Assembly (NCBI GenBank): GCA_016183805.1
Contig: JACPDX010000010.1
Coordinates: 1-64,000 of the forward strand
Length of the DNA: 64,000 bases
Source of the DNA: Bacteroidota bacterium
Lineage (GTDB): Bacteria > Bacteroidota > Bacteroidia > Flavobacteriales_E > Vicingaceae
Direction of reading: 5' to 3'
The position numbers were made by a program, and so were the translations under genes. Shown here piece after piece: positions 17,478 to 26,200 of the stretch. Under the pieces are notes generated by a model. The model made no database searches. It was not told where the DNA came from and saw only the letters and a list, made by a program, of their open reading frames with translations. The stretch's first letter is position 1. Every line of letters starts with the position of its first letter.

Positions 17478-18449
17478 ATGGAAAAAGCCGGAAAAATAAA
17501 ATTAGGATTGTTTGTCATTTTAGGCACATTGTTTTTTGTTGCCTCTATGTATTTTATTGGCGACAAACAAAATCTTTTTGGTTCAACATTTAAAATTAAA
17601 GCCATTTTTAGCAATGTAAACGGGTTACAAAAAGGAAACAATATCCGGTTTTTAGGGATAGATGTAGGCACCGTGAATGAAATTGAAATACTAAACGACA
17701 CCTCCATTTTGGTTACCATGGTTATTAAAGAAGAAAGTAGAGCATTTATTAAAAAAAATTCGATTAGCACCATTGGAACTGACGGTTTAATGGGAAACAA
17801 GTTAGTGAATATTACTCCTAAAAATTTTTCTTCTCAAATAGTTAATGAAGGCGATACGTTGGCTACACTTTCTGAAATTATGACAGAAGACATGTTGCGT
17901 AGACTGGAACAAACCAACACAAACATTGCCATGATATCGAGCAATTTGGTTGATATTACTGATGAAATTCAGCATGGAAGAGGAACCATCGGTAAATTAA
18001 TTAAAGACTCCGCATTTGCTCTAAATATAGATATTACTATTGAAAACCTGAGAGATGCCAGCAAAAAATCTACTAATATTTTAGCAAGCATTGAAGACAA
18101 ATTAAAAGACATTAATCTTAAAAACGGTTCGGTTGGCTCCTTGCTGATGGATACTGTTTTTGCAGGAAATATTGAACAAATGGTAAAAGAAATGAAGGCA
18201 GCAAGTGAAAACACCAAAGAATGAACACAAGAATTAAAGGAAATGATTATTCAACTACGGGCAGGGCAAGGTGTTGCAGGGAGCATGGTTAACGATACCA
18301 CATTGGTAAACAATTTGGAAAAAAGTATGGATAATATTCAAAAAGGAACTGCGGCTTTTAATGAAAACATGGAAGCACTAAAACACAATTTTTTAGTTAG
18401 AGGATATTTTAAAAAACAAGAAAAATTGAAGAAAAAGAACAAAAATTAA
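17478..18449 (+). pseudogene. mlaD: MlaD/MCE-domain lipid-transport protein, interrupted by in-frame TGA
   Basis: The first 248 codons (17478-18221) encode an N-terminal membrane anchor (LGLFVILGTLFFVASMYFIG) and the MCE domain (FKIKAIFSNVNGLQKGNNI, RFLGIDVGTVNEI), then helical repeats. An in-frame TGA at 18222-18224 ends this reading. Directly after it, in the same frame, 74 more codons (18225-18446) encode the usual C-terminus of Bacteroidota MlaD: LRAGQGVAGSMVNDTTLVNN, then MEALKHNFLVRGYFKKQEK. Read through, the protein would be 323 residues, the normal family length. TGG to TGA (Trp) is the simplest change. A real nonsense mutation, a base error or stop readthrough are possible. A truncated protein might still anchor and bind lipid, because the MCE domain is intact. 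Confidence 0.85.
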
Positions 18450-18458
18450 ATAGATAAA

Positions 18459-18752
18459 ATGAACCGACTAAAATTAACCAACCTTATTTTTATTGTAATA
18501 CTCATTGTAATACTCATTGAAAACAACCTTAATGTCATGAATAAATTAAATCATAAAAAAGAATTAAATCAACAACCGGAAGAACCCACTTTTCCACCTA
18601 ACGAAGAGCCAACAAACCCTCCACCCAAAGAAAAACCGATAACCATCCCTCCCGATGTACCCTATTCACCCACACCGGAAGATCCTGAAATAATTCCTCC
18701 GGAAATTCCTGTAGGACCAAAATTAAATAAGAAAGTGTACAACAATAAGTGA
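18459..18752 (+). CDS. Small proline-rich membrane-anchored protein
   Basis: A 97-residue product starting MNRLKLTNLIFIVILIVILI, a single hydrophobic anchor. About 55 residues of Pro/Glu-rich sequence follow (PEEPTFPPNEEPTNPPPKEK and PDVPYSPTPEDP). It is probably an extracytoplasmic spacer-like peptide. It starts 9 nt after the mlaD reading frame ends, so it may belong to the mla operon. No family is recognised, and the low complexity makes it uncertain. Confidence 0.5.
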   Translation: MNRLKLTNLIFIVILIVILIENNLNVMNKLNHKKELNQQPEEPTFPPNEEPTNPPPKEKPITIPPDVPYSPTPEDPEIIPPEIPVGPKLNKKVYNNK

Positions 18753-18794
18753 GAATAAATTTTAAACAGTTGGTAACAATTATCATTAAAAATC

Positions 18795-18823
18795 AATAAC
18801 GGCTGTTTTTACTTGCCGTTATT
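18795..18823 (+). terminator. Hairpin after mla operon
   Basis: AATAACGGC (18795-18803) and GCCGTTATT (18815-18823) form a perfect 9-bp stem with an 11-nt loop. No T-run follows. It is a likely 3'-end stabilising or terminating hairpin for the mla transcript, just before the promoter of the putative small RNA. Confidence 0.5.
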
Positions 18824-18844
18824 CCATCCAATACATTTGTAACA

Positions 18845-18950
18845 TGTCTTTATCCGGGTAGTCATTCCAGCATAGAGATGCAAATCGCCAGAATATTTAA
18901 ACAGATCTCTGGCCGATTTGAAGGCGAGGTCGGCTCGCCTTCTTTTTTTT
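18845..18950 (+). ncRNA. Candidate intergenic small RNA of about 105 nt
   Basis: It has its own promoter signal: TACATTTG (18832-18839) matches TAnnTTTG, with TTGC at 18813-18816 as a possible -33. Two hairpins follow. CAAATCGCCAGA (18881-18892) pairs with TCTGGCCGATTTG (18908-18920) with one bulged G. GAAGGCGAG (18920-18928) pairs with CTCGCCTTC (18934-18942), followed by eight T, a textbook rho-independent terminator. No reading frame of note lies inside. The family is not recognised. The 5' end is inferred from the -7 box. Confidence 0.6.
18920..18950 (+). terminator. Rho-independent terminator
   Basis: A 9-bp GC-rich stem (GAAGGCGAG/CTCGCCTTC), GTCGG loop and T8 tract. It ends the candidate small RNA and isolates the next gene. 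Confidence 0.85.
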
Positions 18951-19083
18951 GTCATGGATTGATGATAAAAGTCACTGCTAACCAACAACTATAATCAGCC
19001 TTTCTATTGTGTTGTTGCAGTAATTTTATTAAAAATTTACTACCCTATAACATCATTTGTAAAACGTTTTTAATTATAGAATT
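18951..19083. other. Leader region of aromatic-rich secreted protein gene
   Basis: No gene is seen. A near-consensus -7 box (ATCATTTG, about 19051-19058) lies about 25 nt before the start codon at 19084, one mismatch from TAnnTTTG. Confidence 0.3.
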
Positions 19084-20691
19084 ATGTTTAGAAATAAAAT
19101 CACCTCTCTTTTAATGATTTTAACTACACTTGTTTTAGGAGGGGTTCAGCTAAAAACCGAATTGTCAAATGGTATTTTACAAGGTTTGTCAGAAGATGAA
19201 CACAAGGCTGTCGAAGCCATTGCTTTATATCCTGAAAAAGAACGAAATATCATTCTCGAAGCAGCTTTATACCCTGAAGTGCTGGTACGCATGCAAAACA
19301 TTAGAAAAAATACAGAAGAAAAGTTTAAATTATTACTCGAAAATCTACCCGACGAAGATCAAAAAAAACTATTCAACCTCTCCAGATACCCCGATTTAAT
19401 CGAAAAAATAGAAGGGAAAAAAAAGTCTAAAGATGAACTTAAGAACCTGATTATAGGTTACCCAAAAGAAATACAAGAACAAGCTGTTTTTGCTAACCAA
19501 CAATACTATACACTGTTAACCAATATGAATACACTTTACAGCAACTCGGAGCTGGCATTTGAAACCATTTTAAAAAATTATGCTTTATCCACACAACAAG
19601 CTTACAAAGAACTGGTAAAATTACCCGAAGTAGTAACCATTTTAGCAGAAAACATGAGTGCAACAGTTCTTTTAGGCGATTTGTATAAAAAAAATCCTGT
19701 TGAACTAAAAAAAGAGTTAAACTCACTTCATATAGCTGCTGCAGAACAAAAAACCAAAGAGTTGAACGAATGGAAACAAAATCTGGAAGATAACCCCGAA
19801 GCCATGGCAGAATATGAACAAGCTGCAAAAGAATTTGCCACAGGGCAAGGAGTTAATGAATCGGATTACACCACATACGTACCTGAAGAAAAGAAGTCAG
19901 AAGTAGAAATCCGTTATATTTACCAACCTTACCCTTATTGGTTTGGCTGGCCATGGTGGTATCATTACGAGTATTGGTATCCTTACCCCTATTGGTATCA
20001 TTGGGGATATTATTACAGTTCGCCAAATGTAATTGTGTTTATTGGTTTACCTTCTAATTACTATATGAATTGGCATTTCCATCATCACGACCATTTTTAT
20101 CATTATCCACACTTTACTAATCATGTGATAAATTATTACTACGGGCATCGAAAATCGAGAAGCAGCATTACCACCGTTGTAAGCAACTGGGAAAAAGAAA
20201 TTAGACCCGAAGTGCCAAAAAACTTTTTTGAGAATGATAATAGTCGGGTTGATCGAATTAAAGAGTATGGGAAATTTAAAATGGATTATCAATCCACTGT
20301 TCAAAAAGCCAATGGAAAGGTACCTAATCAAATGGACTATCTTAAAAACAATGCCAATAAATACCCTACGCTCAAACCTGTTTTAAATGAAAAATCGATA
20401 ATTAAACCTCAACCCACAGTAAAAGAAAAAAAAACAAAAATAGAAGAGTACTATAGTCCAAAATATGAACCCAAAGAAAAAACAATAATCAAGAAACCCT
20501 CAACTTATCAGGAAATTGACCAGGCAAAAAACTACCATCAAAATACTTGGGAAAAACCAATACCAAGATACCAAACAGCACCAACACCAACCCCACCAAA
20601 GCAAGTTATACCAAAACAAATTGTACCACGGCAACCAACTCCTGCACAAAAAAAACCACAACCAATAACACCTCAACGTAAAAAAAAATAA
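19084..20691 (+). CDS. Secreted Tyr/Trp/His-rich protein (DUF3300-like)
   Basis: A 535-residue protein with a hydrophobic N-terminus (LLMILTTLVLGGVQ) typical of a signal peptide. Residues about 35-260 are helical and contain repeated AxYPE or RYPD elements (AIALYPEK, AALYPEVL, LSRYPD), as in DUF3300-type proteins. Residues about 275-365 are extremely rich in Tyr, Trp, His and Pro (for example PYPYWYHWGYYYSS, HFHHHDHFYHYPHF). The tail is Pro/Lys/Thr-rich and repetitive (PTPTPPKQVIPKQ). Periplasmic or surface location is likely; the His clusters suggest possible metal binding. Function unknown. It is followed 4 nt later by the hydrolase gene. Confidence 0.75.
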   Translation: MFRNKITSLLMILTTLVLGGVQLKTELSNGILQGLSEDEHKAVEAIALYPEKERNIILEAALYPEVLVRMQNIRKNTEEKFKLLLENLPDEDQKKLFNLSRYPDLIEKIEGKKKSKDELKNLIIGYPKEIQEQAVFANQQYYTLLTNMNTLYSNSELAFETILKNYALSTQQAYKELVKLPEVVTILAENMSATVLLGDLYKKNPVELKKELNSLHIAAAEQKTKELNEWKQNLEDNPEAMAEYEQAAKEFATGQGVNESDYTTYVPEEKKSEVEIRYIYQPYPYWFGWPWWYHYEYWYPYPYWYHWGYYYSSPNVIVFIGLPSNYYMNWHFHHHDHFYHYPHFTNHVINYYYGHRKSRSSITTVVSNWEKEIRPEVPKNFFENDNSRVDRIKEYGKFKMDYQSTVQKANGKVPNQMDYLKNNANKYPTLKPVLNEKSIIKPQPTVKEKKTKIEEYYSPKYEPKEKTIIKKPSTYQEIDQAKNYHQNTWEKPIPRYQTAPTPTPPKQVIPKQIVPRQPTPAQKKPQPITPQRKKK

Positions 20692-20695
20692 CGTC

Positions 20696-21346
20696 ATGAA
20701 AATAATTGTAACCGGTAATTATAAAGAAGAAGAAATAAAAATTCCGATAGGAAAAACCAATCTCGTCGGCGAATTAATTATACCTGAAATGGCAACGGGC
20801 TTGGTACTTTTCTCACACGGCAGCGGAAGCAGTCGTTTTAGTCCACGCAACAACATGGTAGCCGAAGAGCTTCGCCAAAATGGAATTGGTACATTGATGT
20901 TCGATTTGTTAACTCCTGAGGAAGACGCTATTTTTGCCAATCGTTTTGACATTAATCTTTTAACAAAAAGGCTAAAAGCAGCAACAGGGTGGATAATGGA
21001 ACACGACCATATTGAAAAACTAAGTATCGGTTATTTCGGTGCCAGTACAGGTGCTGCTTCTGCACTTAATGCCGCAGGCGAACTCAGTAATTTGGTTAAA
21101 GCAGTAGTTTCAAGAGGTGGAAGACCTGATTTATCTACAAATCTGGGCAAAGTAAAATCACCCACTTTATTTATTGTTGGAGAACTGGATACCGAAGTGA
21201 TTGAAATGAACAAAAAAGCTTTGAAAAAACTAACCTGTAAAAAAGAAATGGTGATTGTTCCTGGAGCTTCTCATCTTTTTGAAGAGCCCGGAAGGTTAGA
21301 AGAAGTAGCCCGACTTTCATCAAATTGGTTTATGCAGTATTTGTAA
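20696..21346 (+). CDS. Alpha/beta hydrolase (dienelactone hydrolase-like)
   Basis: A 216-residue cytoplasmic alpha/beta hydrolase. An oxyanion-type FSHGSGSSR lies near residue 40, the nucleophile elbow is GASTG, the acidic residue is in VGELDTEV and the His in GASHLFEEPG. The family includes hydrolase domains often found with phosphoribosyltransferases. The substrate is unknown. It is directly linked to the preceding secreted-protein gene (4-nt gap). Confidence 0.85.
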   Translation: MKIIVTGNYKEEEIKIPIGKTNLVGELIIPEMATGLVLFSHGSGSSRFSPRNNMVAEELRQNGIGTLMFDLLTPEEDAIFANRFDINLLTKRLKAATGWIMEHDHIEKLSIGYFGASTGAASALNAAGELSNLVKAVVSRGGRPDLSTNLGKVKSPTLFIVGELDTEVIEMNKKALKKLTCKKEMVIVPGASHLFEEPGRLEEVARLSSNWFMQYL

Positions 21347-21404
21347 AAATATTATTAAAAAAAAATAACTTAACGCTATATTATTATCATTAAAAACAAA
21401 TAAA

Positions 21405-22445
21405 ATGAAAAAAATACTGATTTATGGAATTGCCATTACTGCATTAATGAGTTGTGGCGAAAATGAAAATAATACTACAGAAAATATCGTAGTTGAAGAA
21501 AAAACTGACCAATATGCTGAATTGAATACTCAAGCAAGAAATTTGTTTGGGGTATTGCCCACAATTGCTGAAAACCCTGACAATCCAATAACAGACGAAA
21601 AAGTTGAATTGGGAAGAATGTTGTATTTCGACAACAGACTTTCGAAAGATAACACTCAGAGCTGCAATACCTGCCATAACTTAAACACCTTTGGAGTAGA
21701 TAACAAATCTTTTTCGGAAGGTAATGATGGGAAATTGGGTGGAAGAAACTCCCCCACTACTTTAAATGCTGCATTTCACTTTGCCCAATTTTGGGATGGC
21801 AGAGAACCGAATGTTGAAGCTCAGGCAGGTGGGCCAATTTTAAATCCTATTGAAATGGCAATGCCCAGCGAAAAAGCGGTTATTCAAAAATTATCTAAAA
21901 TTGAAAAATATGTTGATGCTTTTACAAAAACGTTTCCGAACGATAAACCTGCTATGACTTACGAGAACCTAAAAAAAGCCATTGGAGCATTTGAACGAAA
22001 ATTGGTTACTCCATCAAAATTTGATACCTATATTGCCGGAAACAACGATGCACTAAATAATGAGGAAAAAGATGGCTTACAAGCCTTCATTAATTCAGGT
22101 TGTATTGCCTGCCATTCGGGTAGCATGTTAGGTGGAAACATGTATCAAAAATTTGGTTTATTTGGCGATTATTGGACATTAACCAAAAGTACAAAAATTG
22201 ACAACGGAAGATTTGATGTAACAAAAAATGAAGCCGATAAATATGTATTTAAAGTGCCTTCATTACGGAATGTCGAAAAAACAGCACCTTATTTTCACGA
22301 CGGAAGTGTGCAGGATTTGAAGGAAAGTATCATTATTATGGGAAAAACAGCCTTAAATAAAGACATTACTGAAGAAGATGCCAATAAAATGATAGTATTT
22401 TTAAAAACCCTTACCGGAAATTTACCTAATGAATTGAAGCAGTAA
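21405..22445 (+). CDS. Di-haem cytochrome c peroxidase, lipoprotein
   Basis: A 346-residue protein with a lipoprotein signal (ITALMSCGE, Cys at residue 17) and two c-type haem sites, CNTCH and CIACH. The domain order is that of bacterial CCP/MauG enzymes, with LGRMLYFDNRLSKDNT before the first haem and KVPSLRNVEKTAPYFHDG near the end. It would reduce hydrogen peroxide in the periplasm using electrons from a small cytochrome or other donor. It stands 58 nt after the hydrolase gene and is probably separately transcribed. Confidence 0.93.
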   Translation: MKKILIYGIAITALMSCGENENNTTENIVVEEKTDQYAELNTQARNLFGVLPTIAENPDNPITDEKVELGRMLYFDNRLSKDNTQSCNTCHNLNTFGVDNKSFSEGNDGKLGGRNSPTTLNAAFHFAQFWDGREPNVEAQAGGPILNPIEMAMPSEKAVIQKLSKIEKYVDAFTKTFPNDKPAMTYENLKKAIGAFERKLVTPSKFDTYIAGNNDALNNEEKDGLQAFINSGCIACHSGSMLGGNMYQKFGLFGDYWTLTKSTKIDNGRFDVTKNEADKYVFKVPSLRNVEKTAPYFHDGSVQDLKESIIIMGKTALNKDITEEDANKMIVFLKTLTGNLPNELKQ

Positions 22446-22515
22446 AAACAGCTTGTAAAAAGAAAGACAAGACAAATGTTTAATTTTTGAAAAAAACGTT
22501 AGTTGAAAAACGAAT

Positions 22516-23145
22516 TTACGAATTAATAATATTTTCCTTAAAAGCATAAATTACTATGCCGGCGGTATTTTTAAGCCCTAATTTCGCCATAATATTTTTT
22601 CGGTGAGTATTTACCGTATGTGTACTTAAAAACAACGCATCAGCAATTTCTTTGTTGGTTAATCCATCACTAATCAATCGGATAACTTCAAGTTCTCTTT
22701 CAGAGAGTGAAATACCCGAACAATCTGAAGTATCATTTGCTTTTTCGGCTAAAATATCAATGACATGACCACAATAAAACTGCTTGCCTTGGTAAGTATC
22801 TTCAATGGCTTCGAGTATCTCAGGTTTTTGGCAATCATCCAGCAAATAACTATCGACGCCCAGCTTTAATGCCCTATGAATAGTTTGTTTTGGAAGCACA
22901 TCCGTTATTGCTAATATTTTTGAAGATTTATACATTTTTTTTATCTCAGCAATAAAATCAACACCAAACGATTGATTCGAATAATCAATAACAACAATAT
23001 CTGGAAAATACTTTTTTGATGATGAAACAAAATTTTCTTTACAATCGACAACACCCAAAACCCTATTACCCAATTTACTTTGCAGAATAGTTTTTAACCC
23101 TTCTCCTGAAATTAAATTATGGTTGGCTATTAAAATATCTATCAT
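22516..23145 (-). CDS. LuxR/NarL-family response regulator
   Basis: A 209-residue two-domain regulator. The receiver domain (1-120) has the phospho-acceptor Asp in DIVVIDYSNQ. The C-terminal LuxR HTH (about 140-205) contains LSERELEVIRLISDGLTNKE and STHTVNTHRKNIMAKLGLKN. No sensor kinase is adjacent, so the partner is unknown. It is divergently placed from the 1431-residue T9SS cargo gene. Confidence 0.93.
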   Translation of the reverse strand: MIDILIANHNLISGEGLKTILQSKLGNRVLGVVDCKENFVSSSKKYFPDIVVIDYSNQSFGVDFIAEIKKMYKSSKILAITDVLPKQTIHRALKLGVDSYLLDDCQKPEILEAIEDTYQGKQFYCGHVIDILAEKANDTSDCSGISLSERELEVIRLISDGLTNKEIADALFLSTHTVNTHRKNIMAKLGLKNTAGIVIYAFKENIINS

Positions 23146-23285
23146 CTTATTCTTATTTAGACTAATTCTAAATAGTGCTCAAAAGTAAACAGTTTTATGT
23201 TTTCAACCAAACAAAATACATTCAATTTTTTAATAATTAAATTTCAAACCAATTTATCATTAAATTTACTTAATCATTTAACTAT

Positions 23286-26200
23286 ATGATAATACGATTA
23301 ATATATATCCTATCATTCTCTTTATTAAATGTTTTAAGCTTAACTGCTCAAAATAAAAATTTGAGTTATATAGAAAATAAAGGTCAATGGGATAATAATG
23401 TTATTTTTAAAGTTGATTTAAAAGGAGGATTTCTATTTCTAGAAAACAATAGACTCATTTATAATTTATTTGATACTAAAGTAGTTAATAATCACGGTCA
23501 TCAATCATCTGATAATTTTGAAAAAATTCCTGAAAAATTAAACTGGCACTCCTATTCAGTAAATTTTTTGGATTGTAATCCACAACCAAGTATCTCAAAA
23601 AAAGATTCAACTATAGCATATTTCAACTATTTTATAGGTAACGATAAAAGTAAATGGGCATCAAATGCTAGGGGATTTAAACAGGTAACTTATAATACTA
23701 TTTATAATGGAATTGATATAGTTTTTTATTCTGATAATGAGTTAAAATACGATTTTGTTATCAGACCAAAAAGCAATCCATCTCAGATTAAACTTGAGTA
23801 TATTGGAGCTGATAAGTTATTTATAAAAAATGAAAGGTTATTTATAAAAACATCAGTCAATACAATTATTGAAGAAAAACCTTATGCTTATCAGATTATA
23901 AATGGTAATAAAATTGAAGTTCCCTGTAAATATCTCTTAAAAAAAAATGTGTTAGGTTTTGAATTTCCTGATGGATATGACAATAACCATGAATTAGTTA
24001 TTGATCCTACTTTAATCTTCTCTGCTTACTCCGGATCTACATCAAACAATTTTGGATATACTGCTACATTCGATTCTAAAGGATTTTTATATGCAGGGAG
24101 TTCAGCCTTTGGTGGTGGCTACCCTTATACTACTGGTGCATACGATACCTTATATAATGGTGGAGGGGTTGATATTGCTATATCCAAATTTGATACTTCT
24201 GGAACCTTTCTTATATACTCAACTTTTATTGGGGGAAATAATGTGGAACTTCCTCATAGCTTAATAGTAAATAGTTATGATGAATTATTTATTCTTGGTA
24301 CAACGAGTTCTACTAATTACCCTACCACAACCAATGCTATTGATTCTACTTTTAATGGAGGTACTTTGAATGATTTATCAAATGGTCTTGGTGTAACCTA
24401 TAGTAATGGTTCTGATATAGTTGTGTCTCGATTAAGCACTAATGGAGATGTTTTGTTGGCTTCAACTTATTTGGGTGGTTCGAAAAATGATGGGTTAAAC
24501 TCAACCGCAGCAGCCAATTCGCCTCTTAATGTGTTAAAATATAATTATGCTGACGAAATTAGAGGTGAAATTGATATTGACAAAAACAACAATGTTTATG
24601 TTGTTAGTTGTACCAGAAGTGATGATTTTCCAATAATTGGTAATGTATTTCAACCCAATTTCGGTGGAGGAGATCTTGATGCTTGTATCATTAAAATGGA
24701 TAACAATTTGCAAAATATTATTTGGAGTAGCTTTCTAGGAGGTGAAAACCATGATGCTGCATTTTCCCTAACTATTGATAGCAATGAAGATTTGTACGTA
24801 GCCGGCGGAACAAACTCTAGCTCTTTTCCAGTTACTAGTAATAGTTTACAAACTAGTTTTAATGGTGGTAGAGCAGATGGTTTTATTACTAAATTTTCCA
24901 AAAATGGTTCTCAAATTTTAAATTCTTCCTATTATGGTTCAGCAGTTTATGATCAAAATTATTTTGTTGAATTAGACAAACAAGATAATGTTTATTTACT
25001 TGGACAAACTGAAATTATAGATAGTACGTTTATTAAAAATGTACTATGGGGTGTACCTGGAAGTGGACAGTATATAAGCAAATTAAATGCTGATTTAGAC
25101 ACCTTAATTTACTCAACTGTTTTTGGTTCCGGTAACGGAATAAACATTTCACCCACAACATTTTTAGTTGACTTATGTAATAAAATTTATTTAGCAGGTT
25201 GGGGTGGTTCTGTAAATCAGTATAATGTATATAATAACACAGGAAGCACAAATGGAATGACTACTACAGCAAATGCTTATCAGAGCACCACAGATGGAAG
25301 TGATTTTTATGTGATGGTTATGGAGGACGATGCCTCAAACATCAGTTACGGGTCTTTTTTTGGTGGAGGTATTAGTTCAGAACATGTTGATGGAGGAACA
25401 AGTAGGTTTGATAGAAAAGGTAAAATCTACCAGTCTATCTGTGCAGGTTGTGGTGGTTATTCTGACCTACCAATTGAGCCACCAAACAACCCATTAAACA
25501 CCAATAATCACAGTTGTAATTTAGGTGTTTTTAAAATGGATTTTGACTTACCCGTTGTAGTGGCAGATTTTGATGTTCCTCCAATAGGCTGTTCTCCTTT
25601 TACAATTACTTTAAATAATACAAGTTTAGTTCAAAGCAATACTACATTTAGCTGGAATTTTGGAGATGGAGATACTAGTAGCCTCTTTTCTCCCACTCAC
25701 ACATATAATCAACCAGGAACTTATATCATTACTCTTTCCTTAAATGACACCAGTACTTGTAATTTATCCGACTCCATTCAAAAAACTGTTCTTATTTTGG
25801 GTGATACCTCATTTTACATAAATAATGTGGCTATATGCCCTGGTGAAAATGAACAAATTGGTATATTACCTAATAATAATCCATTAATTACTTATTCATG
25901 GATTCCTTCCATAGGTTTGAGTGATAGTACCATCTCTAATCCATTTGCTTCACCAATTGTTACAACAAACTATACCTTGCTTATTTCTAATGGAATCTGT
26001 ACAGATACAGTTTATCAAACAGTAATTGTAAATACACCTCTGTTATCAGTAACTAACGACACCATTCTTTGTAATAATCAAACTTCTAATTTGATAGCAA
26101 ATTCATTTGGAACAAGCAACACATATATATGGTCTTCGATGAATAATTTTTCTGACACATTAAACAATAATAATTTTTCTGACACATTAAACAATCCTAT

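Noticed and set aside
18222-18224. TGA recoded as tryptophan across the genome
   Set aside because: Several intact genes in the window end with TGA at the expected length, so TGA works as a stop.
18243-18449. Independent 68-codon gene after mlaD
   Set aside because: It is in frame with mlaD, starts inside the missing MlaD C-terminus and matches that ending.
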